From Lachnospiraceae bacterium (lineage in GTDB: Bacteria; Bacillota; Clostridia; Lachnospirales; Lachnospiraceae): a stretch of 64,000 nt of DNA. How positions within the stretch are numbered: position 1 is the first letter of the stretch; the number at the start of each line of letters is the position of its first letter. The position numbers were made by a program, and so were the translations under genes. Under the pieces are notes generated by a model that ran no database searches, was not told where the DNA came from, and saw only the letters and a program-made list of their open reading frames with translations. Below are positions 43,013 through 52,808 of the stretch, piece by piece. The stretch lies in the NCBI GenBank assembly GCA_029054245.1, contig JAIDFQ010000005.1, positions 75,561 through 139,560 on the forward strand, written 5' to 3'.

Positions 43013-43031
43013 TGAATTGAGGGATGACAGT

Positions 43032-43961
43032 ATGAAAAAAGTAGTGATGTTCGGTGCAGGAAATATGGGAAGGGGCTATTTTCATAATCCCAATAGGAAA
43101 TACGAGATTGTTGCAGTGCTGGACAATAATAAAGATTTGGTGGGAAAAACGTTTGAAAATGAGATTCCGATTATCAGCCTGGATGAATATTTAGAAACAT
43201 ATAGGGCTTATGATATTGTAATAGCAGTATTTGAGCCGCAGAAGATTGAAAATCAGCTTAAGGAGGCAGGCATTTATAACTATTGCATTGCGCCGGAGAT
43301 TTATGTTTTAGAGGATGTTCCCACTGATTCTGATATCAGCCATGGAAATTGGGCGTCTTATTTGGAGGAGATGTTCAATAAAGAAGGTATGGAAATATTA
43401 GAGGTGGGCGCAAGAAATGTTACGGGAGATGTTTTCCGTAATCGTTTTTCAAAGGCAAACTATACTGGATTTGACTATTATCCGGGGGATAACGTGGATG
43501 TTGTCGGAGATGCACACGAACTAAGCAGCTATTTCAATAAGAAATTCGATTTGATTTTTTGCAGTGCTGTTTTTGAGCATTTGGCAATGCCCTGGAAAGC
43601 TTCCATGGAAATGGTGAAATTGCTGAAAACGAACGGGTATGTTTTTATTGAAACACATTATTCGTATTCCAGCCACGAAAGACCCTGGCATTTCTTTCAA
43701 TTTAGTGAGAATGCGTTGGATGCGTTGTTTCCGGAAAAGTTCGGGATGCAGTGTGTTAAAAAAGGCTGTTCCAATTTGATTGAGGGTAGGTTCTCAGAGT
43801 ATGCTTCGGAGTATCTTGTGGGGCAAAGAGTCAGAGGGCTTTACTGTCATTCCGAATATCTGGGGCAAAAAGTAAAAGAAGTGGGCGAAATTTCATGGGA
43901 TAACTTGCATCTGGAAGATGTAGTGAAGTCAACAGAATACCCCAAACCGCAACAAGAATGA
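43032..43961 (+). CDS. Rossmann module fused to a class I methyltransferase
   Basis: A 309-residue protein. Module at 1-95 (VVMFGAGNMGRGYF, IVAVLDNNKDL, YDIVIAVFEPQ). The methyltransferase part has MEILEVGARNVTGDVFR as a modified motif I, DLIFCSAVFEHLAMPWKA, and NGYVFIETHYS, as in Methyltransf_11-type enzymes. The start at 43032 has GAGGG 9 bases upstream. Acceptor unknown. Confidence 0.75.
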   Translation: MKKVVMFGAGNMGRGYFHNPNRKYEIVAVLDNNKDLVGKTFENEIPIISLDEYLETYRAYDIVIAVFEPQKIENQLKEAGIYNYCIAPEIYVLEDVPTDSDISHGNWASYLEEMFNKEGMEILEVGARNVTGDVFRNRFSKANYTGFDYYPGDNVDVVGDAHELSSYFNKKFDLIFCSAVFEHLAMPWKASMEMVKLLKTNGYVFIETHYSYSSHERPWHFFQFSENALDALFPEKFGMQCVKKGCSNLIEGRFSEYASEYLVGQRVRGLYCHSEYLGQKVKEVGEISWDNLHLEDVVKSTEYPKPQQE

Positions 43962-44013
43962 TTTTGATATACAGATAAATCATTATGGGACAAATAGAGG
44001 ATATATAGGAAAC

Positions 44014-45957
44014 ATGAAAAGATTATGTATCTATCTTACTTACGACAAACAAGGCATAGTTGATTCTTATATCGAGTACATGCTTAAGGAGTTAAGGACG
44101 ATAGCCGATCGTTTAATTGTGGTATGTAATCAGCCCCAGATCGTATCGGGGGAGCATTTCCTTAAATGTGCTGATTACATATATTACAGGGAGAATCTGG
44201 GCTTTGACGCCGGCGGCTTTAAAGATGCGCTGTGCGAGTATATCGGATGGAATCAGGTATGGGAGTATGACGAACTGGTATTGGCGAATGATTCTTTTTT
44301 TGGACCATTTAGACCAATGAGGGAAATTTTTGACGAAATGAACCAGAAGGAAGCAGACTTCTGGGGATTGACGATGCATAAAGAGTATACCAATCAGGAT
44401 GGCACGCGGCTGACGCCGGAGCATGTGCAATCCTTCTTTTTGGTATTCCGCAGTAAGCTGCTGCATTCTGACTTATTTCAGGAGTTTTGGGAGTCGATGC
44501 CGTATTACCAGTCATTTTCAGAAGCAATTGAAAAATATGAGAAGCAGCTCACAAAATTTTTTAACAGTGCAGGTTACAGCTATACTGGTTATGCAGATAC
44601 AAGAGCCAACGACACTGACAACATCAAAAACAATTTTAACCAGTTCATCATGATACCCAATGAGTTGGTTCAAAAGCGCAGATTCCCATTCCTGAAGAAG
44701 CAGCAGATTGCATACCATACGTTGGATCAGCAGACCCAGGAAAACATTCCCCTTGTATTGGATTACATAAAAAAGCACACAAATTATGACATCAACATGA
44801 TTTACGAAAATATCATCCGTCTGATGAATGTTTCTGATTTGCAGCGCAGGCTGTGCTTACACTATATTTTGGATGAAAAGCAGGAAACAGGAGGATTACA
44901 GGCTTCCAAAATCGCAGTGGCAGTGTTGATAGAGCACAGCAGTTCCTTTGCATACGTAATGGAAAAAGTAAAGAAATTATGGGACAAATATCACATTTTG
45001 GTTTTGGCGAAGTCGCAGGAACTCCTGAATGGATATAAAGAAAAAGGATTGGAATGCATAGAATGTATAGAGGATAATAGACACACTATTATCGATAAAC
45101 TGATTTCCTTTGATTTGGTTTGTGTATTGCATGATGCAGATATGTCTTCAGACAGGATTCCAAGTTATGTGGGAAAGTCGAAGTTTTATAATATATGGGA
45201 AAACTTGGCTGGCAGTGACGACTATATAAGGAATGTAGTTGATCTATTTAGACAAAATGAAAAAGTGGGCATTTTGACGGCGCCCAGGGCTAACTTTGGA
45301 GATTATTTTGGCAGCACTGGCGCAGGATGGAATGGACGGTTTGAAGAGGTGCGCAGGTGCATGGACGAAAAGCAGGTGCAATGTCATCTGGATTATTTGA
45401 AGCCGCCTTTTGAAATCATTGAAAATTATTGGATCAGGGGCGGATTGTTTGCATGCTTAAGAAGCTGGGAGCCGGAATTTTTAGAACTGCTTCCTTGGAT
45501 ATGGTGTTACATTGCGCAGAGCAGGGGATTTCTTACAGGCACGGTTGAGAGCAGAAGATATGCAGGGATGAATGAGATCAATAAGCAGTATTATCTGGAT
45601 GCTATTGGGGCGCAGATCAGGGAACAGTTTGGCGGGTTTCATAGTTTTGTGGAATTACAGGAAGTGCTTTCTAAAAGGGCAGTGGTAGATTATTGTCAGA
45701 AGCATGAAAAGATTTACGTATATGGCACAGGGGAATTTGCCAAAAAATTCAGTCCGGTAATGCCCAATATAGAGGCATATGTTGTGTCTGATAATCAGAA
45801 TAAGCAGCAAGTCTTTCGGGGCAGAAAAGTGCTTTATCTTTCAGAAATCAGCAATATAGAAGGTACGGGGCTTGTGGTCTGTCTGGACAAAACAAATCAG
45901 GCACAAGTGGTGCCTCAATTACGGAAGCGGGGATTTAAGGACTACTTTTGTGTCTGA
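44014..45957 (+). CDS. RgpF-like rhamnan/glycan transferase with C-terminal Rossmann module
   Basis: A 647-residue protein. Residues ~1-240 match the RgpF (PF05045) pattern: CIYLTYDKQGIVDSYIEYML, YYRENLGFDAGGFKDAL, LANDSFFGPF, DFWGLTMHKE. A second region (~290-540) continues the same family type (WENLAGSDDYIRNVV, GILTAPRANFGDYF). Residues ~565-647 are the recurrent module, here C-terminal (IYVYGTGEFAKKF, AYVVSDNQN, GLVVCLDKT). The inverted domain order shows the module is portable. RgpF proteins take part in polyrhamnose synthesis; no dTDP-rhamnose genes are in the window. Confidence 0.8.
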   Translation: MKRLCIYLTYDKQGIVDSYIEYMLKELRTIADRLIVVCNQPQIVSGEHFLKCADYIYYRENLGFDAGGFKDALCEYIGWNQVWEYDELVLANDSFFGPFRPMREIFDEMNQKEADFWGLTMHKEYTNQDGTRLTPEHVQSFFLVFRSKLLHSDLFQEFWESMPYYQSFSEAIEKYEKQLTKFFNSAGYSYTGYADTRANDTDNIKNNFNQFIMIPNELVQKRRFPFLKKQQIAYHTLDQQTQENIPLVLDYIKKHTNYDINMIYENIIRLMNVSDLQRRLCLHYILDEKQETGGLQASKIAVAVLIEHSSSFAYVMEKVKKLWDKYHILVLAKSQELLNGYKEKGLECIECIEDNRHTIIDKLISFDLVCVLHDADMSSDRIPSYVGKSKFYNIWENLAGSDDYIRNVVDLFRQNEKVGILTAPRANFGDYFGSTGAGWNGRFEEVRRCMDEKQVQCHLDYLKPPFEIIENYWIRGGLFACLRSWEPEFLELLPWIWCYIAQSRGFLTGTVESRRYAGMNEINKQYYLDAIGAQIREQFGGFHSFVELQEVLSKRAVVDYCQKHEKIYVYGTGEFAKKFSPVMPNIEAYVVSDNQNKQQVFRGRKVLYLSEISNIEGTGLVVCLDKTNQAQVVPQLRKRGFKDYFCV

Positions 45958-46031
45958 GACTTGGCAGATGTTTGGTCCGATAAGACTACGGGTAAAGTGC
46001 GTTGATAATTGGTGAGATGGGTGGAATGTGT

Positions 46032-47465
46032 ATGAACGATGAATTGTTAAATAAGTGCAGGAAAGCAGACACAATCTTTATATATGGAGCTGGTGCAGCA
46101 GCCGATATTTTTTACATTTTTCTGAAGCAGAATCAGATGCAAGACAAGGTAAGCGCTTTTGTAGTTACAAAATCAGATGCAAACCTACCGGATAAATTTG
46201 GGATCAAAACAGTTACGCTTTCAGAGGTGATTAAGGAGCTGAAAAATACACTTGTAATGGTAGCGGTGCAGAGCTTTACCCAGGGAGAGATTGAGAAGAT
46301 ATTGCAGGAAAACGGAGTGCCTGATTATTACTGTATTGACACACAAGAGCTGCTGAACGGATTTTATGATGCACTGTACCGTGCGCCAATTGAGGAGAAC
46401 AAAATCCTTTTTCAAAACCAGTCCGGTGAAGGCTACGGAGGCAATCCCAAATATATTGCGGAAAAACTGCTGGAATATGATACAGACCAAAAGCTGGATC
46501 TTGTATGGTCGGTGTTCAGGCACAGAGAGGGGATTCCACGAAGAATCCGGCAGGTTCTCTATGGCAGTGAGGAATACTATAAAGAACTGGCGACAGCGAA
46601 GATCTGGGTGGACAATAGCCGAAAGCCATTTTCGGCGAGAAAGCGCAAGGGGCAGTTTTACGTTCAGGCATGGCATGGCGCAGCGCCGATTAAACGGGTA
46701 GAGGGGGATGTGCAGGATGTGCTCCCGGCATACTACATAGAAGGCGCCAAGAATGATTCGAAGATGGCAGATGTGTTTCTCTCGGGAAGTGAATTTTACT
46801 CCCGGCTTTACCGCAAATCCTTCTGGTATGATGGCGTGATTTTAAAGTTCGGTCTTCCCAGGCATGATGTATTCTGGAACATGGAAGCAGTCCGCAGAAA
46901 AATATGCGATTTTTATAAAATGGAAGAAAATCACGGAATAGCATTATATGCGCCGACCTTCCGCGACTACCATAACATAAAGTGTTACGATTTGGACATC
47001 AATCGAGTGGCAGAGGCGTTGGAAAAGAAATTCCATAAACCTTTCCATATGATGGTCAGCAGGCATCCTGTGAATTATCAGGAATATACTTTTAAAAAGG
47101 ATGCGGATTACATTGATGTGGGAGATTATGATGATTTTCAAGAGCTTCTTGCGGCGGCGGATATCTTGATCACAGATTATTCCGGGTGCATGTATGATTT
47201 CTCATATACCCAAAGGCCTGTTTTTTTGTATCAAAAAGATTATAGTGAATACCAAAGGGACAGGAATTTTTACATACCCATGGAAAAACTGCCGTATATA
47301 AAGGCGCATTCTAATGATGAGATGGAAAGAGCCATAGAAGCGTTTGATGGGGAAAGATATGCATCTGAATTGAAAGCGTTCATGGGGACTATGGGGAATT
47401 ATGATGTGGGCAGCGCCTCTGAAAAAGTGGTGCAGTATTTAAAGGAAAATGTCATTTCTTTTTAA
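46032..47465 (+). CDS. Rossmann module fused to a CDP-glycerol glycerophosphotransferase-like enzyme
   Basis: A 477-residue protein. Module at ~12-105 (IFIYGAGAAADIF, VSAFVVTKSD). The TagB/TagF-type GT-B domain follows with QAWHGAAPIKRVEGD (cf. WHGTPLK), ALYAPTFRDYH, SRHPVNYQEY and LITDYSGCMYDF...RPVFLYQKD. It transfers glycerol phosphate or another polyol phosphate from a CDP carrier, in line with the two TarI-like cytidylyltransferases of the operon. The start at 46032 is preferred over upstream TTG/ATG codons by its GGTGG spacing. Confidence 0.82.
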   Translation: MNDELLNKCRKADTIFIYGAGAAADIFYIFLKQNQMQDKVSAFVVTKSDANLPDKFGIKTVTLSEVIKELKNTLVMVAVQSFTQGEIEKILQENGVPDYYCIDTQELLNGFYDALYRAPIEENKILFQNQSGEGYGGNPKYIAEKLLEYDTDQKLDLVWSVFRHREGIPRRIRQVLYGSEEYYKELATAKIWVDNSRKPFSARKRKGQFYVQAWHGAAPIKRVEGDVQDVLPAYYIEGAKNDSKMADVFLSGSEFYSRLYRKSFWYDGVILKFGLPRHDVFWNMEAVRRKICDFYKMEENHGIALYAPTFRDYHNIKCYDLDINRVAEALEKKFHKPFHMMVSRHPVNYQEYTFKKDADYIDVGDYDDFQELLAAADILITDYSGCMYDFSYTQRPVFLYQKDYSEYQRDRNFYIPMEKLPYIKAHSNDEMERAIEAFDGERYASELKAFMGTMGNYDVGSASEKVVQYLKENVISF

Positions 47466-47488
47466 GATAGAAGGGATCAGGTTGAGGA

Positions 47489-48352
47489 ATGAAATATAAG
47501 GCAAGATATATGCATTGGCAGATTGCATACCGTACATCACCCAAAGAGGCGTTTAAGATGGTTCCCAATCCACCATTTGCGTGGGCGGCAGACCCGTTTC
47601 TGACAGAGTATGAGGGAAAGATTTATTTATTTGCAGAATTGTTTTTGTACAGGTCAGAGCGCAATGGCGTGATTGGATACTGTGAGTTTAGGGGCGACCA
47701 TTTTTCGGAATGGAAGGTGGCGATGGACGAACACTGGCACCTTTCCTATCCCAATGTATTTGTCCGCAATGGAAAGTTATATATGTGCCCGGAATCCTAC
47801 CAGAAGAAGGAAGTAGGAATCTACGAATTACAGAAGTTCCCCAACCAGTGGAAGCAGGTGGAAACATTGTTTACCAATGTGCAGTATGTGGATACCACTT
47901 TTCTGGAGTATGAGGATGGACAGTACGTTTTTACCTTCAGACCAACCTTTAAAGGCGATGAGGGGATGCTGCTTTTGTATAGAAGAGAGGCAGACGGAAA
48001 GCTATCCGATCCCATTGAGGTGACAGACGACGTTGGCTGTGCCAGACCAGGCGGCAATCTCATTCAGACGAATGGAAAATTATATCGTGTCTCACAGGAC
48101 AGCACACATTTCTATGGAGATGGTATTGTGTTCAGTGAGATTGATGCGCTCTGGCCCACTTACCAGGAGCATGTGGTAAAACGGATGACGCCTGAAAACC
48201 AGCAAGTGATAACAGGAGAAAAGGTGCTGGGCATGCATACCTATAACAGATGTGGGAAGCTGGAAGTGATTGACGTGCGGTACTATAAGCCTTCTTTCGG
48301 GGAATATTTGGCAGCGAAAAGGACGCATAAGGTGTTTTTAAATAAGTATTGA
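47489..48352 (+). CDS. Five-bladed beta-propeller protein, GINT1 N-terminal-like
   Basis: A 287-residue protein with WAADPFLTEYEGKIYLFAE, SYPNVFVRNGKLYMCPES, VDTTFLEYEDGQYVFTF and GGNLIQTNGKLYRVSQD: repeated strands ending in xxG(K)xYxFxE, the pattern of the glucosamine inositolphosphorylceramide transferase N-terminal propeller and related GH43/68-like folds. In bacteria these occur in glycan loci with unknown activity. It may bind or modify sugars. It lies between the TagF-like and methyltransferase genes. Confidence 0.65.
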   Translation: MKYKARYMHWQIAYRTSPKEAFKMVPNPPFAWAADPFLTEYEGKIYLFAELFLYRSERNGVIGYCEFRGDHFSEWKVAMDEHWHLSYPNVFVRNGKLYMCPESYQKKEVGIYELQKFPNQWKQVETLFTNVQYVDTTFLEYEDGQYVFTFRPTFKGDEGMLLLYRREADGKLSDPIEVTDDVGCARPGGNLIQTNGKLYRVSQDSTHFYGDGIVFSEIDALWPTYQEHVVKRMTPENQQVITGEKVLGMHTYNRCGKLEVIDVRYYKPSFGEYLAAKRTHKVFLNKY

Positions 48353-48375
48353 CGGTCTAAGAGGAGAAGGAGAAG

Positions 48376-49488
48376 ATGGCAGATAAGGAAAAAGTGATTC
48401 TTTTTGGTAGAGGAATGGTCTATCAGCGCAAAAAGGAAAGAATATTTGAACAATATGAAGTAGTACTCTTTTTTGATAGTTCAGTAGATGCTTCCGGACA
48501 GCCGATACTGGATGAAGAAACGGGAATATGGGTAGTGAATCCATTCTATGTTTTGAATTATCCGGATTATCCAATTATTCTGTTGTCTTACGCACTAGGA
48601 CAGATGAGCAGGCAGTTGCTTGGTCTTGGCATAGAAAGGGAGCGCATCAGGTTCGGCGTTTCCATGGAACCCTTCAATACATTTGAAAAAATGCTGTTTG
48701 GAGACGGAGTGGGAACCCTTTATCTGGACGGCAGGGATGTGATCTACCAGAATGTTCAACATAACCTGAAGTTAGAAACGGATCCTTCTGATTTAGAAGC
48801 AATTACGGGTAAACTCCGTGACACGCTCCTGTATCGGCAGAGTAAGGATATGCTGGTCAACATGCCGCTATGTCCGCTGGATGACACTTATGGGATGAAC
48901 CGGGGCACGCCGGTGGACCGGTATTATATTGAGCAGTTTCTAGAAAGCAATCAGTCCCTGATTAAGGGAAGGGTGATGGAGATTGGAGACAGGGAATATA
49001 CGGTTCGCTATGGAAAGGAAAGGGTGCAGGAGTCTGTCATTCTTCATGTTATGAAGAGCGATCCTTCTGACAACATGATATGTGGGAATTTTGCCACGGG
49101 AGAGGGAATAGTGGAGGAAAGCATAGACTGCCTGATCTGTACCCAGACACTGCCGTTTATATATGACCTCCATAAGGCGGCAGAAAATATGGTTCGGGTC
49201 TTGAAAAAAGGCGGGACTGCATTAATTACCGTGGGTGGGATTTCACAGATCATCAGTTATGAGAGAACCCATTTTGGGCACTATTGGAGCTTTACGGATA
49301 TGTCGCTGCGGATGCTTTTTGAGGAATTAGAGGATGTGGAGAGCGTCCAGATCGGTACCTATGGAAATGTAAAAACGGCGTCTGCCTTTTTATATGGCAT
49401 AAGTTTTGAGGAAATGGAACCGGAAGACTTAGATTATCATGATGTAAATTATCAGTTGATTGTAACAGCAGTCGTCACCAAGAAATAA
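48376..49488 (+). CDS. Rossmann module fused to a methyltransferase
   Basis: A 370-residue protein. Module at 1-100 (VILFGRGMVYQRK, VVLFFDSSVD, IILLSYALGQMS). The C-terminal ~200 residues carry RVMEIGDREYTVRYG (weak motif I), ESIDCLICTQTLPFIYD and GGTALITVGG, as in class I methyltransferases that act on sugars. It follows a GGAGAAGGAG ribosome site. Confidence 0.72.
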   Translation: MADKEKVILFGRGMVYQRKKERIFEQYEVVLFFDSSVDASGQPILDEETGIWVVNPFYVLNYPDYPIILLSYALGQMSRQLLGLGIERERIRFGVSMEPFNTFEKMLFGDGVGTLYLDGRDVIYQNVQHNLKLETDPSDLEAITGKLRDTLLYRQSKDMLVNMPLCPLDDTYGMNRGTPVDRYYIEQFLESNQSLIKGRVMEIGDREYTVRYGKERVQESVILHVMKSDPSDNMICGNFATGEGIVEESIDCLICTQTLPFIYDLHKAAENMVRVLKKGGTALITVGGISQIISYERTHFGHYWSFTDMSLRMLFEELEDVESVQIGTYGNVKTASAFLYGISFEEMEPEDLDYHDVNYQLIVTAVVTKK

Positions 49489-49515
49489 GGTGATTGCAAA
49501 GGAGTCTGCATTGCT

Positions 49516-50622
49516 ATGAAGAAAATACTGCATATGACACCGCCAGAGGTAAGCAATGGCGTGTATAGATACATTTTTAATCACATGCCTTTTATAGATC
49601 AGAGAGAGTATGAGTTTTCCTTTTTGACCAAGTCGGCAGACGAGCTTAGAGATTCAAAGGAATATGAGAGATATCATTTTCCAATCTATCATCTGAAAAA
49701 TGTACAGCGTGATGGGCGGCAGGCATTTGAAAAGGAAATCAGGAGCATTCTTGCCAATGGTTTTGATGCCGTGCATCTTCACACAAGCTCCTGGCGGGGA
49801 TTTTTGATAGAAGAGATTGCCATGGATATGGGAATTCCCAAGGTCATTGTACATTCCCACAGCTCTGGCATTGATTTTTGCGATGAAGCAGAGCGTGAGA
49901 GGATCTGGAACGATCATACCTATTATAAAGAGTGTTTCACGATGCAGTATGCAACGGATGTGTGTGCCTGCTCCCAGCTTGCGGCGGACTGGCTGTTCAA
50001 TTCCCGGATACCCAGAGAAATGATCCGCATTATGCCTAATGCAGTGGATGTAAAAAAGTTTCGTTTCAATAGGAAAGTGCGGGAACAAATGCGAAAAGAG
50101 CTGGGGGTGGAGGACCGTGTTGTTGTGGGAAATGTGGGAAGATACAGCTACACGAAAAATCAGGAATTTCTGGTAAGGGCATTTACGAAAGCATATAAGA
50201 GAAATAAACAGCTATTTTTGATTATGATCGGCGAGGGAGAACGTGCGGAGGATATCAGAAGGCTGGTGGCGCAGTTGGATATGACAGAGCATATCAGGTG
50301 CTTTGGTTGGAGCGACAGGATTCCCGCCTACCTACAGGCGATGGATGGATTCTGCCTCCCCTCCAAATTTGAAGGGCTTCCCATATCAGTGGTGGAAGCG
50401 CAGGCAGCGGGGCTTAAGTGCCTGGTTTCAGATACCGTAACGAGGGAAACGGATTTAACCGGGCTGGTCACATTCCTCCCTTTAGAGGAGCATAAGTGGG
50501 TGGAGGGTATGAGCGGTTTAAAAGCAGACAAGGACAGAGAGTGGATGGATGAAGCCTTCGGTAAAGCAGCTTATAGTATAGAAGCATCAAGCCAAAAGCT
50601 TATGAAATTATATGATTCGTAA
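49516..50622 (+). CDS. Family 4 glycosyltransferase
   Basis: A 368-residue GT-B retaining transferase of the EpsF type: ILHMTPPEVSNGVYRYIFNH, IVHSHSSGIDF, IMPNAVDVKKF, VVGNVGRYSYTKNQEFLVRAF, and the donor-binding FCLPSKFEGLPISVVEAQAAG region (EGLPxxxxEAQ). Soluble. It probably extends the glycan with a UDP-sugar. Confidence 0.92.
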   Translation: MKKILHMTPPEVSNGVYRYIFNHMPFIDQREYEFSFLTKSADELRDSKEYERYHFPIYHLKNVQRDGRQAFEKEIRSILANGFDAVHLHTSSWRGFLIEEIAMDMGIPKVIVHSHSSGIDFCDEAERERIWNDHTYYKECFTMQYATDVCACSQLAADWLFNSRIPREMIRIMPNAVDVKKFRFNRKVREQMRKELGVEDRVVVGNVGRYSYTKNQEFLVRAFTKAYKRNKQLFLIMIGEGERAEDIRRLVAQLDMTEHIRCFGWSDRIPAYLQAMDGFCLPSKFEGLPISVVEAQAAGLKCLVSDTVTRETDLTGLVTFLPLEEHKWVEGMSGLKADKDREWMDEAFGKAAYSIEASSQKLMKLYDS

Positions 50623-50677
50623 ATTTTATCTTAACCATTGTCTGGAGCGGAATCATGGATAGAAAGAAGGGGCACAA

Positions 50678-51607
50678 ATGGCAGTCTTTAGAGGAAAAGA
50701 ATATGCGAATATAGTTGGATACGGCGCGGCTGGCGGATATTATGAAAAGACCAAAAGGGAGCTTGCCACGATCATGAACCTGGATTATCTTTGTGACAGA
50801 AAGTGGGAAAACAGCGGTCAGAAAGAGCATGATGGGATTCCGCTGATTCATATGAAAGATTTGAAGAACCTTGATGATGCGCTGGTCATCATATTTGCAT
50901 CAGGTCATTGGATGTATGAGGCAATCAAAAGTGATTTAGATGCGCTGGGAATGGAATATGTCCATGTCAATGAAGTGATTGGATGTAACAAAATATTGGA
51001 TGGAAAGATGCTGAAGGAGCAATTTCCTGATGGATGTTATGAGGATATGCACGGGAATAAAATTTATTTTGATCAGACCCTTTCAGACAAAATAACAGTC
51101 CTTTTAGGGGGCTCTAATAATCTTTTGAAGATAGGGAAAAATGTGACTGCGGCTAATTTCCTGATTGTGTTTGGCAACAATGGCTCCTGTACAATTGGAG
51201 ATAATACAGAAATCATCGGCGCTGAGTTTTATATAGCGCATAGCGGTATAAGGGTAGGAGAAGACTGTCTGTTTTCGACGCAGGTGGTGTTGAGAACCCA
51301 TGATGGACATCACATATTTGATGCCAATACGCATCAACGTATAAATTATCCCAAGGATATAGAAATTGGAAATCATGTCTGGATTGGTTTCAGGGTAATG
51401 CTGCTGGGAGGAGCCAGAATCGGCACTGGTTCACTGGTAGGCGCTAATGCAGTTACGTCTGGGCAGTTTGGAGAACACAGCGTCATTGTAGGTACGCCTG
51501 CAAAAGTAATCAGAGAAAACGTATGCTGGAGCAGGGATGATACGGAATATTTTAATTGGTCCCGTTTGGAAGAATGCGTATCGAAAGAGGCGCTGAAATA
51601 TTTCTGA
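50678..51607 (+). CDS. Rossmann-like module fused to a hexapeptide acyltransferase
   Basis: A 309-residue protein. N-terminal module (ANIVGYGAAGGYYEKTK, LDYLCDRKWEN, LVIIFASGHW, ~5-100). C-terminal left-handed beta-helix (CTIGDNTEIIGAEFYIA, IRVGEDCLFSTQVVLRT, IGNHVWIGFRVMLLGG) ending in VGTPAKVIRENVCWSRD. Sister of the enzyme at 21759 in operon 1, sharing domain order and C-terminal pattern. A sugar O- or N-acetyltransferase. Confidence 0.82.
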   Translation: MAVFRGKEYANIVGYGAAGGYYEKTKRELATIMNLDYLCDRKWENSGQKEHDGIPLIHMKDLKNLDDALVIIFASGHWMYEAIKSDLDALGMEYVHVNEVIGCNKILDGKMLKEQFPDGCYEDMHGNKIYFDQTLSDKITVLLGGSNNLLKIGKNVTAANFLIVFGNNGSCTIGDNTEIIGAEFYIAHSGIRVGEDCLFSTQVVLRTHDGHHIFDANTHQRINYPKDIEIGNHVWIGFRVMLLGGARIGTGSLVGANAVTSGQFGEHSVIVGTPAKVIRENVCWSRDDTEYFNWSRLEECVSKEALKYF

Positions 51608-51701
51608 CGGAAGTTGGAAGACAATTATTTTTGTTAAAGGAAAAAATTCCTGCAAGGCAAGGACGCAGGAGCAGAAGAAATGCGAAAAGAGGCGGGGAAG
51701 C

Positions 51702-52751
51702 GTGGATAAGATACAGGTGGCTGTTTATGGCGCCCAGATGGTGGCGGTCAGCGTCTATTATGCAATAAAAACATTATATAAGGATTGTAAAGTAATCTGT
51801 TTCATCGTAAATGATCTTACAGGGAATCCGGTACAAATTGATGGAATCCCTGTTGTACCGTTGGACGAATTTCAGGAAAACCACATAAAAATACTGATTG
51901 CCACACCGGAAAACCACCATACGTCTATAGTGGAAGCATTGGAGGCAAAAGGTCTGAAAGATTATGTGTGTATGGATTCCCACACAGAAGCAAGGCTTAT
52001 GGAGAGATATTATAATAAAACAGGTAGGTTTCAGGCACTGCGTACGTATCCAAAGGGGCAGCAAAAAGCAGATTTGGCTGTATACATGACACGGTTCCAC
52101 AAAGACAAACCCTTAAGATCAGATTATCGGGCACAGGACTGGGTTTATCCCATTCAGGCTGGTGCATCTTGCACGGAAATCAGCATCGCTGATGTGCGTG
52201 ATGATCAGGGAGACAATATATCTGAAAAAAATGTGAATTACAGCGAACTCTCCGCCCTGTACTGGGTAGGGAAGCATGGAATCGCGGATTACCTTGGCTT
52301 GTTCCATTACCGGCGGATTCTGGACGTGCAGGAGGAGGATCTGTACCGTTTCCCTGAAAATGATGTGGATGTCATACTGCCTTATCCCACCGTCCATTAT
52401 CCGAATATAAGAGAACATCATAAACGTTATTTGAAAGAGCAGGATTGGTGCGCCATGCTTAAGGCTTTGGAGGAGCTTGCGCCTTCTTATGCGGAAGCTT
52501 ATCCCTTCCTTTTTGAGGGGCAGTATTTTTACAATTACAATATGCTCATTGCAAAAAAAGAGGTATTTAAGACGTTCTGCGATTGGTTATTCCCGATCTT
52601 GGCACGCACGGAAGCGTTAAGCGAGCCGAAAGGATGGGAGCGGGCAGACCGTTACATAGGATATCTGGGAGAGAACCTGACCACCCTTTACTTTCTCTAT
52701 CATCAGAAGGATTTTAAGATTGCGCATACGGGAAGATGGATGCTTGTGTAA
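51702..52751 (+). CDS. Rossmann module fused to a DUF4422 glycosyltransferase
   Basis: A 349-residue protein starting at GTG. Module at 1-95 (VAVYGAQMVAVSVYYAI, VICFIVNDLTG, ILIATPENHH). The rest matches DUF4422: ADLAVYMTRFHKDKPL, PIQAGAS, NVNYSELSALYWVGKH, YLGLFHYRRIL and YNYNMLIAKKEVF. DUF4422 proteins are predicted galactofuranose- or galactose-type glycosyltransferases. The start is set by an AGAGG 10 bases upstream and lies ~95 bases after the acyltransferase gene. Confidence 0.82.
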   Translation: MDKIQVAVYGAQMVAVSVYYAIKTLYKDCKVICFIVNDLTGNPVQIDGIPVVPLDEFQENHIKILIATPENHHTSIVEALEAKGLKDYVCMDSHTEARLMERYYNKTGRFQALRTYPKGQQKADLAVYMTRFHKDKPLRSDYRAQDWVYPIQAGASCTEISIADVRDDQGDNISEKNVNYSELSALYWVGKHGIADYLGLFHYRRILDVQEEDLYRFPENDVDVILPYPTVHYPNIREHHKRYLKEQDWCAMLKALEELAPSYAEAYPFLFEGQYFYNYNMLIAKKEVFKTFCDWLFPILARTEALSEPKGWERADRYIGYLGENLTTLYFLYHQKDFKIAHTGRWMLV

Positions 52752-52808
52752 GGAGGAAGTGAGATACCCCAATTTGTATAGCAAGCAAAGTGGCAGAAAT
52801 GAAAGGAC

